From Margaritispora aquatica (Eukaryota; Ascomycota; Leotiomycetes; Helotiales; Discinellaceae), in NCBI GenBank assembly GCA_007644065.1, contig VJWN01000038.1, positions 156,267 through 220,266 of the forward strand: 64,000 bases of DNA. The letters are read 5' to 3'. Position numbers and translations under genes: made by a program. The notes under the pieces were generated by a model. The model worked only from the letters and a program-made list of their open reading frames with translations, was not told where the DNA came from and did no database searches. This document shows positions 34,572 through 46,802 of this stretch, in pieces. Numbering within the stretch: the first letter of the stretch is position 1; the number at the start of each line of letters is the position of its first letter.

Positions 34572-35035
34572 TCAAGTCTCATGGCAATTCTCCCAACACC
34601 CGACATGGCCACACACTACACCCTTGGAGTTCACGCCTTTACACCACTCATTCGGATCACTCGTGTTATTGACCCAATATTTCGAAGTCGTCTTGTTGAA
34701 TGATGAGCACTGTTTCTTTCGTTAGCACGGTGTCGTTATTTGGTTTTGCGTGACGAATTTTAGGATTCTAGGTGCTTTGTTGATGGAGAGAAGGGAGCGA
34801 GACTTACACGACAGCATATCCATTCATACACGACCGGCATTTCCGCATCAGCGCTGGCACTCCCATCACTAGTCTTCGTCTTGGTTTTGGTACTGGTACT
34901 GCTCTTAATCCTAGCACCGGCATCATCGCCATCGCGAGGCTTTGTCAGGAGTCTATCTTCTCCCCGACCTTTCGAAGTCTGTTTCGGAGGCATATCAACG
35001 CCTCTTCTCAGTTTCCCTTTTAGTTTTACTTTCAT
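34572..35035 (-). CDS. Small Cys-rich protein, unknown
   Basis: Two minus-strand exons (34808-35035 and 34572-34709) joined at GTAAGT..AACAG give 121 residues if translation starts at 35035, or 107 from the ATG at 34993. The N-terminal part is basic and low in complexity (Lys/Arg, then Thr/Lys/Ser). The C-terminal 60 residues are ordered-looking, with YEWICCRC, SDPNEWCKG and three more Cys near the end (CGHVGCWENC). The spaced Cys and one His could bind zinc. Only the conserved-looking tail and the clean splice support the model. The protein is not recognised. Confidence 0.55.
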
Positions 35036-36173
35036 TTTCGATTCCGGCCTCAACTTCAAGTCTTGCCTTTGCGCTTGCGTTTGTTCTTGTCCACGCTTTT
35101 GATTTTGGACTTGACTTTTGATGTGTGGTGGTTTGTGTGTTGTGGATGTCGGTGAAGATGAAACAACATCGCGAATTCGAATCTTCTTATTGCTCTTTAT
35201 CTCGCTCTGATCCAGAGCTAGTTGGTCTAAATCCCGGTGGATGTAGTGGTGAATGGGTTTCACTTTCACTTTGACTTTCACGTCGACAATGCGCGTGAAC
35301 AAAGAACTCCAAACGCCAAAGTCCAATTCGGTCCTCGGTTGGTCGTGAATCAAAAATAGGTAGGTAGGTAGCGACAAAGGATTGATGTGATGAATGGTTT
35401 AAGACTTTGTATTTGGAATTTCGAAAGATAGGTGAATAAAGTAGGTCAGTGATTGTAAGGTAAGGTAAATAATAAAAATCAAACAAAAGTCCAAGATCTT
35501 CTGACGTTTTATCATCCAATTCTATTCCGTATGAATCACGAATCGTGAAATCTGCCCTACCTACGCCAGTGGCCTCAAAAAACACCAAGTCTCTCACTCA
35601 TCTTCACTCGCCGAGGGCGTGGTGCTCTGGTGAAAGGGGCGCTGAGGTGGCGAAGCGAGGAAAGTGGGGCGGGCGCAGACCATCAGTCAGTCATCGCCAA
35701 CAGCCCAACCAACCCAGATGATCAAAGACGAAGAGAAAGACAAAGAGCGAAGCAGGATATCTGATCACGAGAGGCTTTGCGAAAACTGAAAAAAAAGGGG
35801 ATAATAAAAGTCATGAAAATTGATAGATTGAACGTAGTGATGCTACTTGGCAATTGCTGTGTCAAGATTCCAAACACAAGAAAATGAAATTGCGAATTGG
35901 GCTCTAATCTCGTATTTTCATTTCTCCCTTGCCTCGTCATATCTACAAAACCCAACCTTTTTCATCGACAATGCCACATGGGCACAATGAATATAAACAA
36001 GCCTAATGCTCACCACCATCCGTTCATTACAAACCCGTATTCAATCCTAGAGCACAAACAACAACGTAATATAACGCCTCTCGCCATGAAGAAAAAAGCC
36101 ATTATGCATTTCCCATCCAACGCTATACAGTTATACCAACAATTTTCCAATCCCTATGCATAAAACTACCATC
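35036..36173. other. Intergenic, nothing recognised
   Basis: Open frames at 35187-35597 and 35722-35955 read as random sequence; no domain or signal is seen. Confidence 0.45.
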
Positions 36174-37283
36174 TCAGCGCCTGTCCCTTAGTGGTGACCC
36201 AGAGGTGCCTCTGTTGTGAGATGGATGTCCAGGTTGCGGCAGTGAAGCAGGATCATTGATCAAATCCTCCAAATACGCGCTTGGTACACGCTCTTGACCT
36301 CCGTATCCTCGATTTAGATCCAAAGTGCTCGAGCTAGCTCCATATCTGCTGTTGCGATCAGAGTTGTAGGCAGGACTATCAGGTGGTGAAGGGCCCATGC
36401 TCGCTCTGTTATAACCCGCTCCATGCTGGCTAAGGTTTGACACCGAATTCGAGGCATTATGTCCGATAGGAACTTGCCCTGCACCACCGGCTGGAGCGGC
36501 AGCACCAGAGGCATAGTATCCTGCTGGAAGATAATTAGATCCACGGTTTCCTGGAGTGGAAAGTCCAGCTCCTGCAGCGGTGGCGGTTGGTGAGAAGAAT
36601 AAATTGCTGGGAACATTGCTACCGTGTACATTGCTTCCTGTAGTAGGTCTCGCATGCTTCCTTCCACCCTTTGGCGTCAATCCAGACAATGATATAGTTG
36701 AGTCGCGATCCGAATATTTGTAGAATGGAGCTGGTGGAGCAGGAGTTCTGAAGAGAGCTTTCGTATCTGTTAAGCTCTGCATCTGCGCAGCACGCTTAAC
36801 GCTCCGATGCAGTGACCAAGCAACAAGCCCTCTCCACAGCAACACACTCATAGCCATGAATCCAAGAAGTGCACCCACCACAATAAACACCGTTCCTTCT
36901 GGTAACTTACTTGTCTGCATGTATGGCGCATTGGCTGTAGGAGGAACTGATGGCGCAACCACCACATAACCTCCAGATAAAGTAGGTAAACCTGTTGGTA
37001 GTCCAGTTACAGCTCCACTGGCGGAACCTGAAATCGATGGTGCTGTTGTGGCCTGTCCCGAAACTCCAGATCCTGTAATCACTGCTCCGCTAGATGATGC
37101 ACTTCCTGTCCTTGTCCCCGTGCTACTCGACCCTGTGTTCGTAGCTGCAGGTCCTGTGCTTGATGTTGTGCCCACTGTTGCGGTTAACAGATTTGGAAGG
37201 GTTGTTTGCGCATTTGCGGACATTGCGAGGAGCGAGATGGCGACAGCAGATTTCAATAGTGGGGATCTCCTAGAGAAGCGCAT
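36174..37283 (-). CDS. CSI2-like single-pass membrane protein
   Basis: 369 residues, one exon. A signal peptide (about 1-25, ending SANA) is followed by a Ser/Thr/Gly-rich, probably O-glycosylated stretch to about 110. Then comes the conserved block KLPEGTVFIVVGALLGF with a membrane helix (about 128-152) ending in LLWRG, and a long cytosolic tail rich in Ser, Gly, Asn and Pro. That layout and the GTVFIVVGALLG block match the fungal CSI2 family, named for a yeast protein linked to chitin synthesis at the bud neck; the biochemical role is unknown. It is divergent from FCF1 across about 1 kb. Confidence 0.82.
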   Translation of the reverse strand: MRFSRRSPLLKSAVAISLLAMSANAQTTLPNLLTATVGTTSSTGPAATNTGSSSTGTRTGSASSSGAVITGSGVSGQATTAPSISGSASGAVTGLPTGLPTLSGGYVVVAPSVPPTANAPYMQTSKLPEGTVFIVVGALLGFMAMSVLLWRGLVAWSLHRSVKRAAQMQSLTDTKALFRTPAPPAPFYKYSDRDSTISLSGLTPKGGRKHARPTTGSNVHGSNVPSNLFFSPTATAAGAGLSTPGNRGSNYLPAGYYASGAAAPAGGAGQVPIGHNASNSVSNLSQHGAGYNRASMGPSPPDSPAYNSDRNSRYGASSSTLDLNRGYGGQERVPSAYLEDLINDPASLPQPGHPSHNRGTSGSPLRDRR

Positions 37284-38331
37284 AATGATGTATCGTGTAA
37301 TTCAGATTGAAGTGGTGGTTATAACAACAAGTTTGCGAAGTTCGTCGCAGCTGATTCGGTATTTTGCGCTTCCAAGTAATGTTTTGATTCTCCAAACAAC
37401 CGGAATTCCAAGTATCGATGGATGGAAGGATGTTGAAGAAGTATCCCAAACTCGATATGATATTGACAATCGCCTCCTGAGTGATCTATCTGACAGAATG
37501 CTTAGTGATGCAATGTGACCTCGTACTGATGCTGTGCTGTGAAGTGATGCAGTAGTAAAGGTAGGTGGTGCTCCTGGTGGTTTGCTCTGGTAAACTTGGA
37601 CCCACTTCGGTGGTACGGGCAACGGATGACAGAACAAAGCAAAAGATGATGAGTCGCTGGGATTAAATCAGCTGCCGATCCAAACGATGTCGACCACAAT
37701 CGATAAGCAAGAAGAACGACAGTGAGGATGCAGCAGCAATCATAGAAAACGAATGTGAACGGATGAGAATAATAATCAAGTTGCAATCATCAAGCAAAAG
37801 GGATAAAAGGGACGGATGACAAGATTTTCATTAGTTGGTCGCCTTCGTAATAAGTCCGTCTTTCCGTCTCGTGTTGAAGGTCAGATGAAGTTTAGAAGTT
37901 CCTGCATTCCCCAGTCTCAGTCCAGATGCGGTTTAGCTCTCGTTTAACCCATACGATCAGGCCGTTATTTATAGCTGGGGGTAGGAACCAATGGCAGATG
38001 TGATTAAAGTGGAACTGAGCGGTGTAAGCTTTGGGTGGCAGAATTACACATTTTCTTGATGTCTGATAATTTTGGTCCCAAGAGCCTCAAATCCAACCCC
38101 ACCACTCTTCCATCATAACTCGACAATAACTTCACGACGGGTCAAACGCTCGTGATCTTGAACTTAGATACTTGCCGGCAACTCCAACTCCAATTGACAC
38201 ATTCTGCCAATCCAGGTTTTCCATTACGGACTAGCGGCGCGCACATATCAAAGCTTCGATCCAGACCTCATCGCATGCTCTATCCTAACCATACTTAAGA
38301 ACTACAACCACCACTCCCACATACATACATC
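37284..38331. promoter_or_regulatory. Divergent promoter region, CSI2-like / FCF1
   Basis: No gene in between; the open frames at 37048-37518 and 37302-37637 are shadows or random. It must hold both promoters and 5' UTRs. Confidence 0.5.
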
Positions 38332-39226
38332 ATGGGTGTCGCAAAGAAGACCCGCAAGTTCGGTGCCGTGAAGCGCATCATCGGCCAAAACAACGCTAAA
38401 TTGAAGAAGAATGCCGACAAGGGCGCAGTTGGAGCCAAGAAGGTCGAGAAAGCAGCAGAAGTTGTGCGAGAGATCCCTCAGGTCTCGTCGGCATTGTTCT
38501 TCCAGTACAATTCGAATTTAGGTGCGTTATTTTATGTCTGGGGTTTTGGATGTTGTGTTGTGGATGGTGATTGAGAGAAGGTGGTAGCTAATGATGTTGG
38601 ACAGTGCCACCTTACTCCGTCCTCATTGATACCAATTTCTTGTCACATACCGTGCAGAGGAAACTACCTTTGGTAGAGACATTGATGGATACCCTGTACG
38701 CGAAAGCTACACCTGTCATCACGTCGTGTGTGTAAGTTTGGATCTCCCAGCAGCAAAAATCTTGATCCAGTGAGTTAACATTTCTCTAGGATGGCCGAAT
38801 TGGAAAAGCTAGGTCCTAAATACCGTATTGCTCTACGTATTGCAAGAGATGAACGTTTCCAAAGATTACAATGCGACCACAAAGTAAGCTACTTTTAATC
38901 CCTAGTCGTCTCCATCTCCGAAGACGAGTTCCTGCAGAGACGAGGCAGTTGACGCTAACATTACCCCAGGGCACATACGCAGATGACTGCCTTGTAGACC
39001 GTGTCCAAAAGAGCAAGATGTACGTTCCTCTACCACCTCCTCTCCTCTCCTCTACCGTGCCTCTTAATTTCATAATACAATTACTAACACCCGTCATAGT
39101 TATCTGGTCGGAACAAACGATAGAGATCTCAAGCGCCGCATCCGCAAAATTCCAGGTGTACCCATCGTTTCCGTCGCACGAGGCAAGTACGTCGTTGAGA
39201 GATTGCCTGATGCGCCTGAGAAGTAG
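38332..39226 (+). CDS. fcf1: FCF1 / UTP24, PIN-domain nuclease of the SSU processome
   Basis: Nucleolar endonuclease of the small-subunit processome, needed for cleavage of pre-rRNA near the 5' end of 18S rRNA. Five exons (38332-38521, 38605-38731, 38790-38883, 38970-39019, 39100-39226) give 195 residues, matching yeast and human orthologues in length. The N-terminus is basic ([14 protein letters not shown]). The PIN domain has its acidic residues in LIDTNF (Asp72), [24 protein letters not shown] and [16 protein letters not shown]. The protein is highly conserved, so the exon model is secure. Confidence 0.97.
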
Positions 39227-40858
39227 GCGGCGGTGCACAGTCCAGTGTGTGCACCTCAAGGAGACTGGGAGTGAAATTTTTAAGGGGTTGTGCTGTATTT
39301 GGAAGGCGTTTGGACGGTGTGCTGGAAAATGGGATGGGTTGGCGAACGGGCGGATACCGTATATAAGCATTTCAGGGAGTTTGGCGACCTAGGTAGAAGT
39401 GAAAGTGCTTTGATATGTCGAAATAGGAAGATCTCATGCTGACTGTCTACACAAGTATAGCGGGCAGAAATTTGGAAAGAGATTGCGTGGTTCGTAGAGA
39501 ATCCAAACACCTATGTCCAATCGCGTGCGTTGCGCAGATGTGATACTGTATTGTTACCAAGAGCTTGTGCTATTACTCACTCTCTAAAGACTTGGTGCTG
39601 TCAACCTCACACTTCTCACATGAGCTTATTCTTTCACTACCCAAAAACAGAGGTCAGAATATCAAGCACATCCGTTTCATTTAAGTTCTAAGCAATGGTA
39701 AGTACGTAGATCATGTATTGAACCCCACTGGAAATGGCAAGGTAGGTAGGCCTCTTCTTATTATTAATCTAAGGTAAGGTGGATAGGTACCTTAGGTTCG
39801 CTTACTATACAAGGTGTAGGTAGATTCATTTTACGCGAGTGCGTCTGGCCTGGGAATATTTCAGATTCTACACAAGACAAGGTACCTCACAATGGGGGAA
39901 CCAGGACAACTTCCAACCTCCTTTGAACTACAGACACCCATGCCTCCCTTAGTTTCTCGATTCTCCTCAGGTGTCCGATCCTGCAGAGTAAGTGGGTAGC
40001 TTAGACCAACATATCCCGACCTAATGGCGTCTACCACGGACTGTCTCGAAGCAGGTTGATATGTAAAGGGTTGATATGTAAAGTAGGGAGGTAGGTATGT
40101 GATTGAATTTCAAGTAGATAGGTAGTTGGATAGATACCGCACTTGAGGTATCTTCAGGGGGGAATTCGGTAGATAAGTAGATGAGTTTCCCGGGGTGAGT
40201 AAAGGGATGAAGGATGAGTTTGTCGATGGAATACACGGAAATATTAGTTCGTTCGTTCTCACCTTGCTGCTATCTATCTATCTACGCATGTACCTACATA
40301 CCAACATACCATGTTATGCCTCACATGTTTCGAACGCTGTAGTAAAGCACCTTCTACATATCCATCTTACCTACTTCAGCATCCACAGGAATGACGAAGG
40401 AGAGATAAACTTTTGTAAGGTAAGATCTTACTTAATTACCCACATCCCCAGGCAGCCCGAGACAGACAGAGAGAGCGACAGGTATGGTATCGATATGGGC
40501 TGTATCCAAATAAATAGAGGGTGAAAGTTGGTGATGGGAGTGGGTATGAGTAACAAAAGGCTGATTGGACTCTCTCGCTTCAAAACTTAGGCAACTCCAA
40601 TTCTCTATCATATCTATGTTCACGCCCAAACATCCATCGCATGTGAAGCCCACCCACGTAGCACACACCCAGTCAGCCATTAAAGCCTCTGCATCTGATA
40701 ACCCGAACCATTGCTTGCTTAGTCATTCATACTTTATACATGATCTTCTCGTACAATTCCCACAATCTCTCTGTTGGTATCCCACATCCATAACCCCACA
40801 TCACATACAAACCCGCCTCCCCAAAAGCACATCACTTCCTCCAACCAGAGAAGAGACT
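39227..40858. other. Intergenic, nothing recognised
   Basis: Flank between the FCF1 and BIG1 3' ends. It contains scattered aggtagg/acctacct short motifs (39738-40160) and a ctat microsatellite near 40270. Open frames such as 40565-41050 run antisense to BIG1. Confidence 0.5.
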
Positions 40859-42038
40859 TTACGACGCCTTCTTCTGAGCAGCAGGACCCATCTCCTTATC
40901 AAAGGCACCATACGACACCTCCAAGCTCGCCACAGCACTGATGCCAACATACAGGATAGCAAGAAGAACAATCGAGACCGACAAACCCATGAAGAGACCT
41001 ATTCACCCATCAGTTTCTCTTTCCAAAATCCAAGTCCAACACTTCTCTAACAATGCTACAGATTCCCAAACTACCGACAAAAAGGGGAGCTAAAGAAAGA
41101 AGCAAACATACCTGGGCTGAAGAAATTGTACTTCTCGAATAGAGGTCTGAAATCCGTAGAGTTCGTCTCATTCTCTCTTCCAGAAGCGTAGAAGTTACGC
41201 TTCAGATCCATGTGGAATGCCTCCTGGAACTCAGGGTCATAGGTGATGGCCTTGTGGCTATCGGCGATCAGAGAGGTGGCGGGTGTGGTGGTGAAGATCA
41301 CGGTGTATTTGTAGCCCTTTGGCAAGTCGGCCAGGACGGTGGTGAAGAGATCTGAGTCTATTCGATCGTTAGGCTCGTTCCAGAGGGATTTGGATTAAGT
41401 ATGCCAAGGAGGGAGGGCAAAATACCATTATCGCTCAATCCCAAAGCCCTCTGCTCAGCACTTCCCTCAACATCATCCATACCCACCTCAACGACAACGC
41501 TCTTTCCCTCTCCGGCCTTAAACGCAGCATCAACGCTCTTCTTCCCCTTAACCACAGTCGCGCCACATGTCGTCTCAATATACCTCCTCAAGCTCTCTGC
41601 ATCGCCCTCCTTCAATCCTGCAACCTCATTGATACTCACCCTTGTCTTGACAGCTGGGTTTCCTACCGCCATCTTGAGATGGTGCATCGAAGCTGAGACC
41701 TCATGGCTCGTGATGGATGGCTGAGAAATGATGTAGTAGATCTCTGATGGGCAGGATGAGAGGAAGGTCTTTGCGGATTGGAGGACGGTGGATGATAGCT
41801 GGAGTTGTGATTTCGAGACGTCGTTCATCGATTCGGGCAATCTAGTGCACAATCAGCCTCCTTCCGATCCTTCTTCCCTTCTTGTTCCAATTCTCTGCCT
41901 CACTCCAAGCTCCTATCTCCAACTGGTGTGTACATACGGGCTATTCGAGAACATCAAAAACGGACTGGTATCCTTGAATGCACTCGCCGACGACACGAAC
42001 GTAGTCGCCAATGCGACGGCAGAGAGTGAGAAACGCAT
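40859..42038 (-). CDS. big1: BIG1-family ER membrane protein
   Basis: ER-resident protein needed for normal cell-wall beta-1,6-glucan in yeast; the family is distantly related to V-ATPase accessory proteins. Four minus-strand exons (41938-42038, 41426-41841, 41112-41357, 40859-40998) give 300 residues. A signal peptide (about 1-20, SLSAVALATTFVSSASA) precedes FKDTSPFLMFS. A luminal domain follows, and then a membrane helix near residues 258-280 (GLSVSIVLLAILYVGISAL) and a short tail ending KKAS with an EMGPAAQKK stretch. The splice at CC|GTATGT removes the in-frame extension. It is divergent from RRP17 across 323 bp. Confidence 0.88.
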
Positions 42039-42361
42039 AGTCGATTCGTTTTCTATGCTTCGACACTTGATGGTGGTATGCGATGGTGCTGGACGCAAAG
42101 TGACGACGATGTTGCGAGCTCGATATCGAAGTTGAGAGCTCCCAGTCTCGATAGCGGAAGCCTGTCCAAAACGACGCTAGGGCGGCAAATCCCGCCCAGC
42201 TTTCTTGATCCCCGCCAAAAATTGTTTCCTGCTGCAGAACCAATCCAGAGGAGAGCAGCGATCAAGAGCAGGTACAATTCTAGTTTTCACCAGCAGATTC
42301 AACATCCACTTTTAATACCACCCAATTCACAAAGGCAATTAAATTACAAAGAGAAGCAGTC
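42039..42361. promoter_or_regulatory. Compact divergent promoter, BIG1 / RRP17
   Basis: 323 bp separate the two start codons. The GC-richer middle (42130-42240) contains no other feature I can name. Confidence 0.6.
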
Positions 42362-43130
42362 ATGGCGGCCAATATGTTAGATCCAGGAATTATCACGCAC
42401 CCGCGACCGAAAAAGACAGTCTTTGCACCGTCGAAAAGGCGGAAGATAGAACACAAGATTGACGAGATTTCATTCGATACATCTGCGCGCGAAGATTACT
42501 TGACAGGATTTCACAAGCGCAAGGTTGCGAGGGCGAAGCAGGCACAGGCTGAGGCAGCGAAGAAAGCGAAGGAGGAGAGGATTGTGATTCGGAAACAGGT
42601 ATGGTAGCTTGCATGTCCATGGGTTATGATAGTCATGATTACGAAGAATACGAGAGAGGGATATGATCAAAGGCTGACGATTGGTCATTTAGTTGCGAGA
42701 AGAGAGGAAACAGGAGTTAGAACAGCATGTTGATGCTGTGAATGCGCTGCTGCAGGATATGGATGCTGCGTCGCATGGCGATGATGGTGATTGGAATGGG
42801 ATTGAGGACGATGAAGTGGTGAAACCCGCAGTAGAAGTGGTGGACCACGAGGAAGAGTATATCGATGAGGATCGGTATACCACTGTGACAGTCGAGGAAG
42901 TTGAAGTTAACAAGGAAGGCTTGCACAAGACTTTGTACTCCGATGATGAGGATGCAGAGGCACCTAAGTTGGTGGTAGAAGAAGAGGCGAAGGATGATGG
43001 GAAGAAGAAGTGGCCCAAGAAACCTAGGAAACAGAAGTTTCGCTATGAGAGTAAAGTAGAAAGGAAAATGACGAGAGCAAAGCAGAAGGCTGGAAACAAG
43101 AGGAAAGCTGATGCTCGCAAAGGAGACTGA
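42362..43130 (+). CDS. rrp17: RRP17 / NOL12-family ribosome biogenesis protein
   Basis: Nucleolar protein of the Nop25/NOL12 family; the yeast member is a 5'-3' exonuclease for 60S pre-rRNA. Two exons (42362-42598, 42693-43130) joined at GTATGG..TTTAG give 224 residues. The conserved N-terminal block runs through KRRKIEHKIDEISFDTSAREDYLTGFHKRK to a long basic helix (KQAQAEAAKKAKEERIVIRKQ). An acidic middle (DMDAASHGDDGDW, DEDRYTTVTVEEV) and a Lys-rich tail (KRKADARKGD) follow, as in other fungal members. Confidence 0.92.
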
Positions 43131-43394
43131 TGTATGAGGAGAGCGCAAATACCAAACTCAATGATGAACTCTTCGCAGGTTTCCTGCATATTGCATATTG
43201 GAAATGAATTAACATAATCTCGTAGAGATCCTATCATTCACAAAGCAAACGAGTGCATAACTGCAAGTAATCCGCTCCAAGCCTACCTTACCATCGCAAT
43301 GCAATGTCCATCCACACTAACCATCTAACAGCAAGTATGTCCTTCGTAATCCATCACGCTCCCAAGGTATATGTACGCATCATGAACGACGAAC

Positions 43395-44088
43395 TTAGAT
43401 GTTGCCAATCTCGGCCTGGAAATCATCCAACTCCTTCTGTACAGCAGCATACTTCTTGGCCATCTCCTCATACTTCTGCTCCCATTGATCACGATCTTGC
43501 TCGAGAGCCTGGACCTTGCGCTCAAAGTGACCAGCCTTAACATCGGTTTGACGGAGTCTGCGGAAAGGGTCAGCTTACGTATTTTTCCACCGTGGTACCA
43601 ACTGGCATATCAGCATGCCATGAGATGGAAGTTGAAACATACTTGTCGTTGGTCTCCCGCAGATTCTTATCAGCCTCCTCGGCCTCCTCCTCCAAGAGTT
43701 GCAGTCTTCGTTGCAGAGTCTCGTTTTGTGTTGCGTGCTGAGCTCCTTCCTCCACACCGCTCTTGGTCTCCTTGATTATCGTCTCGAGCTTCTCGACTTC
43801 ACCCTCCAGAGCAGAGTTCTTGTGTGTGAGGGATGTAATCTCGTGTTCCTTCTGGAGAGTCTCTTGCTCAAGAGCCTTGACTTGCTTCTGGAGCTCTTCA
43901 ACCTTTCCAGCGGACTCATCTGCCTCCAGACGGAGCTGGTTCATTTTCTGCAAACATTGTTAGATGTTTCCGCAACATTTTGTAGAGCGTTGGCGCGTTG
44001 TTGAAGCTGAGTGGTTTTTTCTGCTCTATTTGGGCAGCGATGGCGGGGTTCTCTGGTGGGATGAACATACCTCCTTAATGCGATCCAT
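43395..44088 (-). CDS. Tropomyosin
   Basis: Coiled-coil protein that winds along actin filaments and stabilises actin cables and the cytokinetic ring. Three minus-strand exons (44071-44088, 43643-43947, 43395-43557) give 161 residues, the normal fungal size. The first exon codes only MDRIKE. The product is one unbroken coiled coil: KMNQLRLEADESAGKVEELQ, then EITSLTHKNSALEGEVEKLE and LQRRLQLLEEEAEEADKNL, ending ELDDFQAEIGNI. It is divergent from the D-box protein across about 500 bp. Confidence 0.96.
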
Positions 44089-44596
44089 CTTTGCGTTGTT
44101 GTGAGGTAAACGGGATGTGTATGATTTTGATGAAAGTTGAAGACGAAAGATATGACGGAGAAATGGAAATTGATGCTGGATGACAAGTTCGCTTTGTATG
44201 TTACGAGAAGAGAATCACGAGCTGTTGTGAATTCGTACTGGATTGGAGGATTGGGTTCGTTTCGCGAGAGGCAGACCTGGAGGCTGCCGACAAACGTGAG
44301 AGACAGACAGGGTCACAGGGGGGGTTTGGTGTGGGTGGTGGAAAGCGGTCAGTATTCTGCCGATCAGTGGTTTCTGCCTACTCCTCTGCTCCTGCCCAAA
44401 TTATGAATTTCCCAAGCTACTGTAAAGCTGTGAGTCGCTATGACTTTTTGGTCGCTGTGTCAACCAAAATAAACAAATTCCAGCTCTCTCATTCGCCCCG
44501 TGTCTTGTCTTGTCAACCAGCAACGACGACAACGACGACGACGACATCTTAATGTAATACTTGAACTAATCAATTACCACTGGGAAGACTACCAAG
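44089..44596. promoter_or_regulatory. Divergent promoter region, tropomyosin / D-box protein
   Basis: 508 bp without a gene. A (acg)n run at about 44522-44548 lies in the presumed 5' UTR of the rightward gene. Confidence 0.5.
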
Positions 44597-45984
44597 ATGT
44601 TCGCAGTACGCGATCAAGAGAATCTGGTCCATGGCCATCAACAAGCTGCTGCTGCTAAACCACTAAATCAAGGGACGCGAGGACTTCAACCCAAGACACC
44701 TGGAAACAAATATCCCAAGACACCTTTGAAGATTCCACTCAACGACGAAAATGCGCCCAATGGATTCCCAAAGACTGGAAAAGGAAAGGGTTTGGAGGCA
44801 TTAGTCAGTGGCAAGAAGACGGCAGCGTTTGACAAGAATGCTTTCGTCACTCCTATGGGTACGCGTCAGAAAGTTTTCCAATTGTGATGCGATTCGCTGA
44901 TGGTTCAGGTCCGAGAAATCGAGCTCCTCTGGGCATGAAGACGACCAACGCAAAGACCAAAGCTTTTCAAACCCCTGGACCTGTTCTGGACAAAGAGATT
45001 GAGAAGACTCAGAAACCTCTGACCAGCAATCGAAAGCCAAAGCGACTTATACACGCAGATGCAGTCAAATTGGAGGTTCATGGTGATGAAAGTCCTCTAG
45101 CGGAGAGAGATGTCGAATATTGCCCACCCAAGCCGACGGAGTTGCCATATGAATCAGATGTCTTTCCCGATGGATGTCTCGATTACTCTGTACTGAAACC
45201 TGGTAATCTCATGCGTGGTGTATTCCGAAATCGTCATTTGGAAGTCGATGAGAATGGTCTTACAAAACAGGATCGCGAGACTGAGGAGGCATATCAAAAG
45301 GCAGCTAAAGCTGGAGATGAGCGCATAATGGCCATGGTGGATGAGGAGTGGACTTTGGGTGATGTTCCCGAGACATTTCGACACATCAAAAAGAAACACG
45401 CTCCAGTAGAAACTCAGCAGAAGCCTATTGAACTTGTCAAGAAATCGACTGCAATGATGCCAAAAGGACCAGCTACCATTGTATCACGAAGGGCTGCTTC
45501 AGCACTATCGGTTGCTCCTAAGTCGAACCTTGTCGCACCAAAAGCAACCAAGCCAACACCAAAGCCAACATTTTTGTCTCGACCAAAGGCAATTCAACCT
45601 CTAGCAATTCCAAGCAATGCTTCCACCATGCGAGCAGCAGCCGCTGTCGCAACTTCTCGTTCCACGATTGGCCATACCAAGGGACGATCTGTCTCTGGTA
45701 TTCTGCACACACAGCATGCAGCACCAGCACCTACTATCAGACCACAACGCAGTGCCCTAGCAAGGAGCGTAAGCAACATGAGCACGGCTTCAGATTCAAC
45801 TATCACCCCAGCCAGATTTGCACAGAAGGAAATTGAGAAAGATTGGACTAGTCCAGCTTTCATGAGAGCATTTGACGTCGAAGATGATGATTACAATCTT
45901 GGTGGTGGACTGGCTGAGTGTCTTCGAAGGCAGGATGAGGACGAAGAGGAATTTGTTATGACGTTGGGTAATGTGGAAGATTAG
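44597..45984 (+). CDS. D-box protein, possibly securin-like
   Basis: Two exons (44597-44858, 44909-45984) give 445 residues. The N-terminal 130 residues are basic, Pro/Thr-rich and probably disordered, with TP sites (QPKTPGNK, KYPKTPLK, FVTPMG, AFQTPGP) that could be Cdk targets. Next is a destruction-box-like RAPLGMKTTN (92-101), very like the RAPLG box I recall from fission-yeast securin Cut2. A folded-looking central block follows (YCPPKPTELPYESDVFPDG and FRNRHLEVDENGLTKQDRE). The tail has DWTSPAFMRAFD and an acidic end. The protein looks like a conserved Pezizomycotina family, but the securin assignment rests on motif type and layout only. Confidence 0.6.
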
Positions 45985-46802
45985 AGCAACACGTCGTACT
46001 CTGGTTCCTTGGGACACCACGGTACTGTAGGTACATGGATGGGATTTATCATGGAGTTTGGCGTTCTGGATTAATTGTCCTCTTGGCCACGCCAGCTTAC
46101 TGTGGTATGGCATATGTGTGTCACGAAAGGATAGAAAGTATCATTTGGGGCAATGGGGTGTCATTGGTGGAGATATGCCAGTGTGTATTGTTTGCCCTAT
46201 ACTCTGTTTGCAGTATTCTGTTAATCAAGTCATGGCCACTTTAAAATAGCTTCACCTCGCTCAGTCATGTGCTTCTTTGCTTTTGCAGATACATACTTCT
46301 TGAGTTTGCCATTTTGTTTACCAGCCTAGTGGATCGTCTTCATTAACAATTTTGCGTTGTGTTTCCTCGTGTTTGTACAACCTATCATCTGCACATTTCC
46401 CTCTCAATTTCAAAATGACGAGCAGCAGACCCACCACAGGTTCGTTCAAGGTTTGCATTTCCTCCTTATGGATGTTTAATTTTTTAACATATGAGCGTGA
46501 TTAGGTGAGGTTAAACTACGTGAGATCAGGTTCCCCATAACGTTACAGTGATCTCGTGTCTGTATGCTGCCGTGAGTTACTGCTCCGTGCTACGGAGCAC
46601 AGTGAAGATGCCCCGCAACTCAAATACCAATCTCGTCAACCTTCAGCGTTTCTCCGCCTTGACATCTAGCATTTAGCGGCTGGAGACTTATTGCTTAAAA
46701 AATACCATTGCTCACATCTCGAGTCTTCTGCCGTACTCTGCAGGGTCGTTCTGCTCGCTTACCAGGAGAATTTTGTTCCTAAGCTCGGAAGCAAGAGGCA
46801 AC
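45985..46802. other. Intergenic, with one short perfect hairpin
   Basis: No gene is supported. At 46581-46599 an 8-bp perfect inverted repeat (tgctccgt/acggagca, 3-base loop) is seen. Confidence 0.5.

Noticed and set aside
43970..44025. Possible extra tropomyosin exon reading TTQLQQRANALQNVAETSN
   Set aside because: It looks coiled-coil-like but is out of phase with both neighbouring exons; direct splicing MDRIKE to KMNQLRL fits the family.
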